This document shows, one piece after another, positions 45,734 through 56,727 of a DNA stretch of 64,000 bases. The position numbers and the translations under genes are program-made. How positions within the stretch are numbered: position 1 is the stretch's first letter; the number at the start of each line of letters is the position of its first letter. The DNA is from Rotaria sordida (lineage: Eukaryota > Rotifera > Eurotatoria > Philodinida > Philodinidae). The DNA is taken from assembly GCA_905250125.1 (NCBI GenBank), contig CAJNOL010000558.1, positions 1 through 64,000 of the forward strand, written 5' to 3'. Below the pieces are notes generated by a model, which saw only the letters and a program-made list of their open reading frames with translations, was not told where the DNA came from and made no database searches.

Positions 45734-48700
45734 ATGCACTCTCCATTCGAGGAAAATGCCAACTCACGAACATTGTAAGTATAGTTGTTTTGAAATTTTC
45801 TTTTCTTGCCATTTTTTTTGTTTCATTTATTTTTTTTTAAATAGGTATGTTGGTAATCTCGATCCATCTGTCTCTGAAGAACTTCTGATGGCCCTATTCT
45901 CACAGATGGGATCATGTAGAAATTGTAAAATAATTCATGAAGCATGTATTTAATCGTATGATAAGCAATTTCATGAGTAATTGTTTTTTAGCCAACTAGT
46001 GATCCATATGCGTTTATTGAATTTGCTGAACATCAACCAGCAGCAAATGCATTACTTGCAATGAACAAACGTTTAGTTATGGGTAGAGAAATTAAAGTAA
46101 ATTGGGCAACAACATCTGCAGGTGGAATAAGTAAAATTGATACAAGCAGTAAGTTTATTTTTAATCGACAAAAATATTCGATTTTATTTTTATTTTCATT
46201 ATCTAGAACACTTTCACATATTTGTCGGTGATCTAGCGCCTGAAGTTGATCAAAATGCATTACGCGAAGCATTTTCACCTTTCGGAGAAATTTCGTAAGA
46301 AATCAAAATGAACATGGCTCCGTTTTTTTTACATACATCTGCTATTTTATAGAGAAATCAAAATTGCTAAATTTACTGATACACAAAAACCAAAAGGTTT
46401 ATTTTTTAGTTTAATATTGATGAGGTTAACCTTTTATATTATTTTATTTTTAGGATATTGTTTTATATCTTTTACCAATCAAAGTGTAAGTATATCAATG
46501 CAAAGAAACAAAGAATTCATGGTTATTTCCAGGATGCTGAAACAGCTATTACCAGTATGAACGGTCAATGGCTTGGTACACGAAAGATACGTACAAATTG
46601 GGCGGCAAGAAAAGGATCGACCAATGAACCTACTACTGGTACACGAAATCGAGGTATAAGTCCAATATTTTGCTTATTAATAATATCCTTATGAATTAAG
46701 TTTGATTCTAATTTTATTTATAAAGATTTTCTAAGGTTTTTTAAAGAAATCCAACAAAATCCTAAGTTTCTCCTTCAATTTCAATGATTTTCTCCCTAGC
46801 CTAATAAAGTTCCTAGAAGTATACGGATTCTGACTGCTTCTTTCAAAGCTTATGCTGGTATTTCTGAATTGTTCTTCTTTAGCATCGAGTCACTGGAAAA
46901 ATAAATTAAACGCATTTCAACCTGAAAATTTTAGACAGAATAAATATAGTCATTTCAAAATATTCAATTTTCCAGATATTTTGATTTTTCGAATGGTTTT
47001 TTTTTTTTAGAGCAATGATCGATTTTTCAAAGATCGAATATATTTATTCTGTCTTAAAATTTTAAGATATTTTCCTATTCAATAGACCTAATAATAAACA
47101 AAGTTTGTTTATTTCATTTTGACAGTAATCCAATACCAAAGGAAAAAATTCAGAAATATATGCATAACATGATAGGACTTCGAGTGCTTTTAGGATTTTT
47201 ACTAGGATACTATCTTATGTCTATAGAGAAAGAAAAATCATTGACATCGGACAGAGACATTTGAGGCAAAACAATTGCATTGAACTATAATATTCATAAA
47301 CATAGCTAATCAGAGAATTCGTTTCTTCTGATTATTAAAATGATTTGACAATACTCAAATTGTCAAAAGAATGTTTGAATAATGACAAGTTTTAATTTTT
47401 CAAAAACAACATCTATATATTAATAATATAATGTGTTATATAAATGAAATTAACAAAAAAAAAAATTCTTTTCATTTACGATTAAAAAAATATTTAGATT
47501 CAAATAATTTTCAATATGGTCAAGAATCTTCGACACCAAAACTTGATTTTAAGGAAGTATGGAATCGAACAAGTGAAACAAATACGACTGTATATTTTGG
47601 TAATTGTGGTGATGTTCATGAAGAATTAGTTCGTTCATGTTTTGAACCATATGGTCAAATACTAGAAATACGTGTATTTAAAGAAAAAGGATATGCTTTT
47701 ATTCGGTAAAATTTTTTTTTTTCTTAAAATTGTGAAAAATATAAAAATAAAAACAAAAATTTAAATTATAAGATACGCTACAAAAGAAAATGCTTGTCAA
47801 GCTATTTGTCATATACATGGTTCAGATGTTCATGGTTATACAGTTAAATGTGGTTGGGGACGTGATGAATCAAGTAATACTGCAAATAATGTATCTAATT
47901 ATGGAAGTGGTATGAACAATCAAAATTATAAAAATAATCAATATGATTCTGTAAGTTAAATAAATTAAAAATGATTTTATAAAAAAAAAAACAATCTAAA
48001 AGCAGTGTTGAAGTATAGAAGTGAAAATTTGAATTCGCTCACAAATCGTGTGCAGTAGGAAACTTCGAATCTGTAAGGATCCACAGGTTTCTACGTGATA
48101 GATGTCTTAGCAATGTGCTTTGTCTCCGTCATAGACGTTGATTTATAATCATGGATTTTATATGAATAAAAACTTGTTATAATATATGAACTATTTCCTC
48201 ATGGCATTTTTCGAGGATTACGTAAAAGGATGGTGAAGAAATGTGTCCTAAGATATAGATAATAAAACAATCTTCCTATAATTAGCAACAACAGTTACAT
48301 TATGTTCCATATTTTAATCCTACAGAAATTGTGCTAACAGCATTTTTTTTTGTTAATTAATTTTAGTATTCTCAAAATTCCTATGGTCCGCCAGTTAATC
48401 AGAATTATATGGGTTTGTATTTTTTTTTTTGTTCATCAAAAATATTTTAAATAATTTTGTTAAATTGAAGGTGGTGGTGGTCGTGGTGGTAATAATGCTG
48501 GTTATGGCAAGTACGGCAGTAATTATCAACAACCAAATTATTCACAACAACAACAACAACAACAGTACTATAATTCTCAACAACAGTGGAATAATAATGG
48601 ACCACAATCATGGGATCCTTATTCTCAGTATGATCATGAAACTAGTGTAGTTTTGTTTTTTTAAATATTTTATTTCTATAGGTCTGCAGTTGGTGGTTGG

Positions 48701-48869
48701 AATAATAATAATAATAATAATAATTATGCACCCAATTCAAATCAATATTATGGTCAGCAACAATCCTATATGTATTCTTCCAATTCAGGTATATAAATTT
48801 CTTTATTTGTCAAATGAAAAATTGATAAATAAATTTTTCGTTTTAGGTTGGGGTCCATCACAACGTTAG
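45734..48869 (+). CDS. TIA1: TIA-1/TIAR-type RNA-binding protein, three RRMs
   Basis: Thirteen exons keep one frame: 45734..45774, 45845..45941, 45992..46148, 46207..46294, 46353..46396, 46454..46485, 46533..46653, 47498..47705, 47773..47950, 48367..48412, 48471..48627, 48682..48788 and 48847..48869. The product is about 432 residues. RRM1 starts at TLYVGNLDPSVSEELLMALF, RRM2 at HIFVGDLAPEVDQNALREAF, and RRM3 at TTVYFGNC with RNP1 KGYAFIRYA. The linker DFKEVWNRTSETN is the typical TIA-1 lead into RRM3. The tail is Gln/Asn/Tyr/Gly-rich, a prion-like domain. TIA-1/TIAR bind U-rich RNA, regulate splicing and form stress granules (family knowledge). The start at 45734 was chosen because it alone enters exon 2 in frame (RT-LYVGNL). 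Intron 2 uses a GC donor. Intron 7 (844 bp) holds a short inverted repeat. An AATAAA lies at 49332. Confidence 0.92.
45942..45991 (+). other. GC-AG intron in the TIA-1-like gene
   Basis: The RRM1 frame continues from IIHE to PTSDPYAFIEF only if exon 2 ends at 45941 and the intron begins GCATGT. The nearby GTATTT one base into the next codon would shift the frame into a stop. The acceptor is TTTTTTAG. GC-AG introns are a minor but established class. Confidence 0.7.
46920..47068. repeat. Short inverted repeat in TIA-1 intron 7
   Basis: AAAATTTTAGACAGAATAAATATAG-type sequence near 46925-46950 is the reverse complement of TATATTTATTCTGTCTTAAAATTTTA-type sequence near 47038-47064, around a centre of about 90 bp. 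A TTTCAACCTGAAAATTTTAG block next to the left arm recalls family A elements, so this may be a degraded relative. Confidence 0.5.
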
Positions 48870-50905
48870 TCTGTTAAATCGACTTTATTTTTTCTTGATC
48901 GAAAATGACATATTTTTTGTTTTGATGAGAGAGAGAGAATTCATTACATTCAAACCAGTTCTTTTTTTTTTCTTTCTATTTGTAATTTGTTTTGTGCAGA
49001 TCACATGATTATTTTTACTCTTTTCTCTCTCGGGCGTTTTGTACGGTCTCACATCGAATCTTAACTATCTTCTTCTTTCTTTCGAATGGCCGTCGTAGAC
49101 GCTTCTTTATTTGTTTGTTTTCCCTTTCTATATATAACAAACGTGTTTTCTTTTCGGTGTTTTTGTTTTTGTCTTCTCGAATTGTATAACAATCTGCACG
49201 ATGATACTGAAGGAAAAATAACGACGTAGTAGAATTATATTATTTTTAAGATGATTTCGAATGAATAATGGATATGCCTGCAGTTAAATGGAATCCAGGT
49301 TTTGTCTGAAAATAGTAATTGATATGGAAGGAATAAAAACTATTGAATTGCGTTGTTGGAAAAGCTGCGATAGAGGATTGAATGGATGTGTCTAGCGATA
49401 TTTTCAAAACGATAGGAGAAGAAAAAAAAAATTCGAACGTAAGAGGTGTGTGCGTACATATATTAAAATATTTGAGAAAAGAAAAATGTGTATCAAGTAT
49501 ACTTCAATGTAATAAACTAAGATATTGCACAGAAATGAAGCAGCTGTTTCTCATAGATAAGCACTTTTAATAAACATGTTAATTCTACTCAATATCCATT
49601 GTATAATTATATAAATTTTTTTTTTCGTATGAACATAAATTGATAGAAAAGAATTTTTTTAGAATTTCAAATATTATCATGTTGTCTTTTATATACTTTT
49701 TAATTATAATAAAAATAACTAAGACAAAATATTTCATTAGTTTTTGTTTTTTATAGTTTCTTATCTCGAAAAATGGCATTCTATTGAAGAAAAAAACAGA
49801 CCTATTGACCTCTGCTTTACATAATATTACAAGGCACCACATACATTAGCATATTTAAGCTAAATCGAATATTAATATTTTTCTTGATCAAAAATTACTT
49901 TCATATGTTCTTTATTTAGAAACATTAGCATGAAATTCTGGTTTTTTTTTATTCGTCTAATTTACAGAAAAGTATAACTAAAAAGATTGCTTATTCATAA
50001 CATAAATAAAAATAGATAATAATACTATAGAAAAAGATGTAACTGTAAATATTGTTATCCATTTTCAACGATAGAATGCACTACTATGGGCACAGTATGC
50101 GGTTCATGGATATTTATAAAAATCGATCGCCGAACAGGGTTGACGTGATTTGCCTCTTTCACCTTCACGTTTGATTCAGTCATTCAACCGTGAGAATAAA
50201 CCAACAAAACCACATATCGTCTACCTCCGACTATTTCATCATTCTTACGTTTCTTAATGCTTAGTTTTTTTTAGTTGCATAGATTGTTTACGCTTCATCT
50301 ACATTATGGCAAATATTCATAGGATGCATGTGACATTGACAATATTTGAAAATAAAAACAAAAATCCTGTGTCAGATGATCAATTTGCAATAGTCCATCT
50401 GTTTTTTTTCACATATAAAACAAAAAGACTTCCAAACAATATCATTATTCACCATATCTTTCGGCGATCAAAAAAACATCAAACTATTAGTGTCATTTTT
50501 AGAAGTCGAAATATATTTACGTATTTTCCATATAGAAATCGTCTCATTAGAAGGTTCTTTTTCCCTTTCACCTTTTGCCGGCAATGATCGAATTAAATTT
50601 TTCTTTTGTACACTTTTTTCTTTTTTCTATCTTGGCTCGAATCCAGTATATCGATATGCTGATGAAACAAACTAGAGAGAGAATAAGAGAAATAAATCCA
50701 CCAATAGAAATGCATATCACAAAACACACCTCCTGTTTTTTTTCTCTCTCTGCTCTCGTCATTTCATCATGCTATCTATGTTAACAATGATATTATAAAT
50801 ACAGACGATGCTGACCCATTTTCTTCATATTTTAAAAAAAAAGATTAAAAACTTCAAACAAGACATACATATAACTATTAAAGATTTTCTTTTTCTGCAA
50901 TTGCA
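48870..50905. other. 3' flank of the TIA-1-like gene and intergenic DNA
   Basis: No gene is supported. The first 460 bp presumably form the 3' UTR, ending near an AATAAA at 49332-49337. Remaining frames (49382, 49585, 50306, 50568) are AT-rich noise on both strands. Confidence 0.55.
49332..49337 (+). promoter_or_regulatory. Candidate polyadenylation signal of the TIA-1-like gene
   Basis: AATAAA lies about 460 bp after the stop at 48869; long 3' UTRs are usual for this family. Confidence 0.35.
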
Positions 50906-51376
50906 ATGGATTTTTTTCGTAAGTTTTATTTTACTTATTCAAATTTTCTTTTATTGTTTTCTTTTATTTAATTAGACGTACTAAATAACCTTCAAAGTAG
51001 ACTACTAAATTTAACAGTAGGACAATTACCAAAACGAAAACAATTTACACTTAAAGATGTTTCAGCACATTGTACTGAAACAGATTGTTGGATGGTTATA
51101 CGAGATCGTGTTTATGATGTAACAGATTTTATGAGAGAGGTATGTAGATAAAATAGATTCATATCAAAAAAATTTTTATATATTTAAAAATTTTTTTATT
51201 CTTGCTTTTAGCATCCAGCTGGTTCTGATATAATGCTTGAATATGCTGGAACAGATGCTACTATGGCTTTTGCTGATAAACCTCATAGTTTAGATGCATG
51301 GGTGATATTAGAAAAATATTTAATCGGCGAATTAGTGCCTGAAGAACGGATGTTTGATGATGATTATTCATCTTAG
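50906..51376 (+). CDS. Soluble cytochrome b5-domain protein
   Basis: Three exons, 50906..50918, 50976..51139 and 51212..51376, keep one frame and give 113 residues. After about 25 residues the cytochrome b5 fold begins: FTLKDVSAHCTETDCWMVI, RVYDVTDFMREHPAGSD, YAGTDATMAFADKPHSLDA, LEKYLIGEL. Both heme-ligand histidines are present (HPAG, usual HPGG, and KPHS). There is no C-terminal membrane helix and no fused desaturase or reductase domain, so it is a soluble electron carrier of unknown partner (inference). The first exon encodes only four residues and one base; the start is the only ATG in frame near that donor. A canonical AATAAA follows at 51546. Confidence 0.85.
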
Positions 51377-51796
51377 GATTTATACATGTTATGTAGTCCT
51401 TTACGTTTTAATATTATGTATGGTGAATTTTTGTCTCACATCTATGTATATAGTGTAAAGACAACGACACGTTGTATTCTTCTGTTCTTTTTTTTATTAG
51501 TTTTTTTTTTTTTTTGTATCGTCTTCATATTGATTAGTTGAATGCAATAAAAAAAAAGTATAGTCGATGCATAAAAAACCTTGTCTATAGTTATTCCAGC
51601 TGGCACAAAACCCTTAATTACATTTATTGAAGCTGTAATAACTTTTTTCCCATGCTTTAAGCAAATATTTATATTAAAAAATTTCGAAAGCAATATATTG
51701 TGATTTTTTGTTATCAAATTTTATCATCAATCAATACACAAAACGGGATAAAAAAAGAAAATATAGAAGAAAAAAAAAATGTTTTTTATATTAAGT
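51377..51796. other. Convergent 3' ends of the cytochrome b5 and STPGR genes
   Basis: No gene. Contains the cytochrome b5 polyadenylation signal at 51546-51551 and T-rich runs. Minus-strand frames here are low complexity. Confidence 0.6.
51546..51551 (+). promoter_or_regulatory. Polyadenylation signal of the cytochrome b5 gene
   Basis: AATAAA lies 170 bp after the stop codon at 51376. Confidence 0.5.
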
Positions 51797-53372
51797 TCAA
51801 ATTGATGGTATAACATTAACATAAGGATCTTGACAAAGTGAGGCTGGTATACGTTTACCAAATGAATGTTTTGGTGATGAACGTCTATTCGAAAGAAATT
51901 TACTGTCATCATGAGCACCAGGACCTGGTGTTATATCTATTTATGTAAAAATAAAAATAAAAATAAACAAACTAAAAAAAGAAAAAGAAGGAAATGATTA
52001 CCTATTGATTGATTAGTTGTTATTTTTGTTCCACCTATTCGTGATTTTAATGTTATTGGTGTACTTTTTGCTGTTAATTTTCGAAAAGCTGTCGTTGTAT
52101 CATATGTATCCGGAGCAGGATTTTTGTCTGATATTAATGTCGGACTATCTTGTAGACGTGTTGCAATAGACCATGCTGGAAAAGTAGGTTTTGTTGTTTG
52201 AAGACCTAATGTTGGTTGTACATAATAATGAAATGGTGTTGGCCAAGCACATTCACGATTAAAATCAACTTTTGTTGTAAATGGATTTGAATTAGCAAAC
52301 CATTGTTTTTGCCAAGCAGTACGTGAACCACCTTCTACATGGAACAAACAAAAAAAAAAAAAAGAAAACAATTTTATTTTTAGATTTGTTTCGTTAAAAT
52401 ACTTTTTTCAACTAAACATCTCGTTCCAAATGTATATGCAGGAGCATTTTTTTCTCGACATGATTTACGTGGTAAAACATATGAACATGGTGATGGACTA
52501 CCATTGTCTTCAACATATTGTACAATAAAATGACCAGTTATTGGATGAAGAAATACAGGTTTTTCTCTAAATAATTATCTTATTAGAAATTGATTAAATT
52601 AAAAAAAAAAAATTTTAATTTTGATAATCAAAGTTTGTTTTTTTTTCTTTTTTTTTTGAAAATAATGTCTATATGATGTTAATTTTCACACGGTTTAGCC
52701 TAAATCAAAAAATCAATATTTTACAGAAAGAGATGTGCTCGTGATAAAAGGTCAAATTATTTTAAAACGACGGAAATTTATCATAAGACCGTCTATGAAT
52801 TAAAAAAATACATGAAATAAATGATAGTAACCCTATTTTTTTTTTCAGTTTCTTAACCTTTACTAGACATACTTATACATAAGTGAAATATCTGTTGGCA
52901 ATATATGAGGAGTATCTTCTCTTAATGAATTAGTTTGATTTGATGTTGATCTAATACGATTATCATCTTCTGGTGTTGTTGTTGGACGTGTATCATCTCG
53001 ATGATTTTGTATTATTGTATTATCTAAATTTCCTAATTCAATTTGAAATCTTTCCGATCGTACAGGTTCATATTGTAATAATGGACTTCTAAATGCTGCT
53101 CGTTGTCGTTTAAGTGCTAAACGTGTTGGTACAAGTAAAGTTTTATTTTTTAATAAAGATGCTGAAAATTTTTGATAATTTTCTTGACGTTTTGAAACTC
53201 GATGAGCAAAATTTTGTGCTAAAGTAACTAATGATATATTATGTACATGTTTTGTTATTGGTGTCATAGTTGTTAATGTTGATGTTCCTAAATCATGAAT
53301 AATCTTAGATTTTGCTGGTACTGAACGACTTCGAATAGATTTTGAAAGTAATGGTTCTGTTACATCAATCAT
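51797..53372 (-). CDS. Sperm-tail PG-rich repeat protein (CIMAP/ODF3-like)
   Basis: Four minus-strand exons, 52879..53372, 52403..52566, 52002..52334 and 51797..51936, keep one frame across three GT-AG introns and give 376 residues. The C-terminal half has STPGR-like features: APAYTFGTR, NPAPDTYDTTTAF, ITPGPGAHDDSKF and KHSFGKR. Proteins of this kind bind axonemal microtubules in cilia and sperm tails (family knowledge); rotifers are richly ciliated. The first 165 residues are basic, Ser/Thr-rich and probably disordered, and no repeat is seen there. If the first-exon donor at 52878 is wrong, that exon would form its own reading frame ending at 52863; perfect frame agreement across four exons favours the merged model. 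The first ATG is at 53372. Confidence 0.65.
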
Positions 53373-54260
53373 TGTATTGACTTTCAACTATACTTTTTAT
53401 GTAGAAATGTTAAATGACATCAACATGTGATTTTATTTTAGTGTTACTTATCGATGCAGACATCAAACAAATGTTTATTATTCTTGTTTTGCTATTTGAA
53501 GAAATTTCAATTTGACAGTATTGATTAGTTACATACAACAGAAAGAAGAAGAAGAAGAAAGAAATGTACAAAAAGACAAATAAATATACTTTTTTGTTGA
53601 TCAAAGAGAAATCTATTGAAAAGAAAATAAAATTAATAATTTTAATATAAATATTGAATTTTAAAATGAATTCATGATGTTTTTCAATAAGATATTATTT
53701 TTTCGTCTATAATATTATAAAGGGTGTGTACTAAGGTCCGAACCCCTTTTCCAATAAATTATTGAAAAAGAGGATCGGAACTTAGCACACACCCTCTATG
53801 CACATAAAATCACAAAGAACGAAAGAAAAAAAAGACGAATAAATACATGTAGGCGTTTATCAGATATATTATTCTAAGCACTAGATGTGTCTTTTTGACC
53901 TTATTCGAACATGATTATCAGGGCAAAATTCATACAATTGTGTTTAGATTAAGGACATTATTTGCATTTTGTAGACGAAATTTGAAGGACATATTAATAA
54001 TAAATTATATTTCAAATGGTTACGTTTAATTAGAAATTTGAATTAGAAGAAAGATCAAAAAAAAAAAAATGAATAATTTTATTGTCTTATATAGTCGATG
54101 TAATAAATTAAAAAGAATGACTTATTGTATCTTTATTATAAATATTAATATGTGATATAGAAAAAAAAATAGATGAATGTAAAAATATATTGTTATTGTT
54201 TATAATTAGATAAATAAATTTTTAATAATGAAATCGACCAAAAAATGAAGCATAATAAAA
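53373..54260. other. Intergenic region with a small palindromic element
   Basis: No gene is supported. It contains the 77-bp palindrome at 53720-53796; the rest is AT-rich. Confidence 0.6.
53720..53796. mobile_element. Tiny palindromic MITE with TA-flanked AGGGTGTG termini
   Basis: The arms AGGGTGTGTACTAAGGTCCG and CGGAACTTAGCACACACCCT pair almost perfectly and continue through CCTTTTTC-type sequence to the centre (CCAATAAATTATTG). The outer bases fit a TA target site on each side. On the minus strand the element opens TAGAGGGTGTG, resembling TAGAGGGTGAG at the candidate mariner end near 21759. Confidence 0.65.
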
Positions 54261-54542
54261 TTAATATGAAATATAAATAGTTTGTTTACAACGAGGACAT
54301 GTTAATGATTTTATTGAACCTTTTGATTGTTTTGCTCTATCCAATAATACGAATAAAAAATAATATTTTCTAATACAAAAAAATTCAACTTACATAGAAC
54401 AAGCTTCACTTTCTTTTTTTGATTCATCATCAATCATATGTTTACTTGGATCAATACTAGTCGACTTAATATAATTATCTGATGATATAGTTGGTGTTTC
54501 ATTTATTATTGATGACATTACGTAATTAATTGTTTCATCCAT
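54261..54542 (-). CDS. Small CxxC-ended protein or 3' remnant of a gene
   Basis: Two minus-strand exons, 54394..54542 and 54261..54336, are joined in phase across a 57-bp intron (GTAAGT...GGATAG) and give 74 residues from an ATG at 54542. The N-terminal part is acidic and polar (MDETINYVMSSIINETPTIS). The C-terminus reads SLTCPRCKQTIYISY, a single CxxC knuckle as found at the start of many zinc ribbons or RING-like folds. The frame stays open about 20 codons upstream of the ATG and then runs into sequence of a different texture, so this may be the 3' end of a longer gene truncated by an insertion. No family was recognised. Confidence 0.4.
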
Positions 54543-56727
54543 ATGTTTAGCCTTAATATTATCTGCACTTGGATCAACCAAATTGCATGCTAGGAGCTGA
54601 TAGGCAGTAATTGACAAGTTCAGTATCAGTTCGGATCTAAGGTGCAATTGAAAACATTCTCTGATCTTAACTGATCTGCTCGAACAGTTTAGTTCAGTTC
54701 CTACGAAGTGTTCAGACAATTATTTTGGCAGGAATTGATCAATTTCAACAACTCAGTTTCTATCACAAGAACTATTCGAATTGATACAGTCCGTTTTATA
54801 CGAACTGATTTTTTCAAATAGTTCTTTTGTACATTTGAGTTGGTGCTTGAGTTTTGAGTTGTTCGATCCCTAGTGATAGACAATAACATGATCACATCAT
54901 TCGAGTATTTGTCAAGGGGAAAACAGTAGACTTCAAGGGACTCGATAGGACTTTAAAAGACTTCAAGACCGAAGCTTCTGCAGTTTCTTATTTTGGTATT
55001 TGTTTTTATTATATTGGATGATTAATTATCAGATACAGATAACAATATTAGGATAAATTGAAGTATCAAAAGGACTAATATATTGGTCATTGGTAGAAGT
55101 TTATACAAAATTATTTTATCTTATCAATGATAATGTAGATAAATAGTACTATCTAGAATTATTGATGCCATTAAAGAAATTTTGTTTGTCGTTAAGTAAA
55201 ACAAAATACATGTAGCACAAATCTCAGATCATTTCTAGTCATTACCTAGGACAACAAGAATAGAAACGAAAACATGTTTTTCAATAATATTACAGTGATT
55301 CATATAGTGAAAAATATTTTCGGAATTAGTTAATTGAAATATGATAATTAAAGTGCTTTAAAAATCGAATAACTACACTGATTGATGAAAATGGATTACA
55401 AAGTAATCCAAAACAATAAAATTCTAAAATAATTGAAATTCTGTTTATATTTTGATAGAATCTATCAAGGAAGAAAGAGTACAGATATTCCCGAGTAAAA
55501 TCTTGAAGTTCGTGATTTGTCCTTTGCTACACATACTGAAAAATGAGTGCCACAAAAAACATTGATAGATTCTTCTGCACTTTCATAGATCATCATTATC
55601 TCATAAATAAATCTTTTCTATAAGATATGTTAAGTTCAAATTATTTTGTAATTGATTTCCGTCATAAACTACAAGACTAACTTCCTTTGCAAAATTCAGT
55701 GACCAATGCTTTAACCCTTCGTTGTTGTTATGTAGTTCAAGTGGACCCACTTCACAGGTTTTGTGTAATATTACATTAAGATTTCCTGTTTCGGACTAGT
55801 CTTCTCTAATCTTTAGTCTTGTGTTGATGCATAATATGCTTATCAGAAATCGTGAATAGATCTAAAAGAGAACAACGCAGCTATGAACCCACAACAACAT
55901 CGGTGTTACAAGTATCATCTTTCGTCTTGTTGCAGCTGCCATCTGTTGTCTTTTAAAGAGAAAAATGTCTTCCCTTTTTATCTGTAGACGATAACATATA
56001 TATCAACGCATGCGCATATTTCTACCATTCCAGACTAAAATGATTCAATCTATGAGTTTTGTTTTTAGTTACCTTCGATGCTTCTATGAAAACAGTTGGG
56101 GTGTTGGTATAGGACTTCTCCTTATCCACACCTCCGCACCCAAACCCACACTCACAGCTACAGTCACACCCTCTTTTTCGGTGTCGTTTTCCGCTACTTT
56201 GTCTTTCGCTATTTTGCTTTTCACTGTTTTTTTTGCTGAAAAATCTTTCGCTTAAATTTTTTTCGCTGGATGGACACCATACTACGCTGACAAGCTTTTT
56301 TTATCGTTTCTGATCTCAACGATAAATCGGATGGACTCTTATTAAAATAATCAATCGATAACGCTCTTTAGAAATCAGTTAATATTTGATAATAAATTTC
56401 TCATAGTAGTGTATATCATAATGTCTATTTAGTTTTCTAGTTCGACTTTCCGATGGATATCTAATATTTCATACTATACTGATACGAAAAAAAAACTTAA
56501 TGAAATAAAAGAGACATTGCTCAGAATAAAATGTTTGGTATTTAATCGTAAATCACTATTTGTTTCATATAATTTCTTGTTAATATCCGTTTGAACCGCT
56601 TTGCATCACATTTCAAAGTGAAGTGAAACTCAAATATCATCTAACTATCCTTGTGTTCTTTGTTACTGTATAGAATAAAAAGAAAAATATTTAGTTTTTT
56701 CCATGTATTTTCTTTTATTGAAACAAT
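54543..56727. other. Intergenic region, no gene supported
   Basis: Positions 54570-54880 are locally less AT-rich and contain several AACTGA/TCAGTT motifs, perhaps an inserted repeat. A CA-rich stretch lies at about 56118-56172. The frame at 56010 is Leu/Phe/Thr-rich and was not accepted. Confidence 0.5.

Noticed and set aside
52863..52878. Independent gene ending at 52863 instead of a first exon of the STPGR gene
   Set aside because: The donor at 52878 keeps the frame through three further exons to a natural stop, which is unlikely by chance; kept as an alternative in the gene entry.
9300..56172. Scattered CCCACA/TGTGGG hexamers (9811, 9849, 11586, 11638, 31578, 40619, 56145) recalling the reported bdelloid telomere repeat
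   Set aside because: A rough expectation from base composition is about eight such hexamers in 64 kb on both strands, so seven is not enriched, and none is in tandem.
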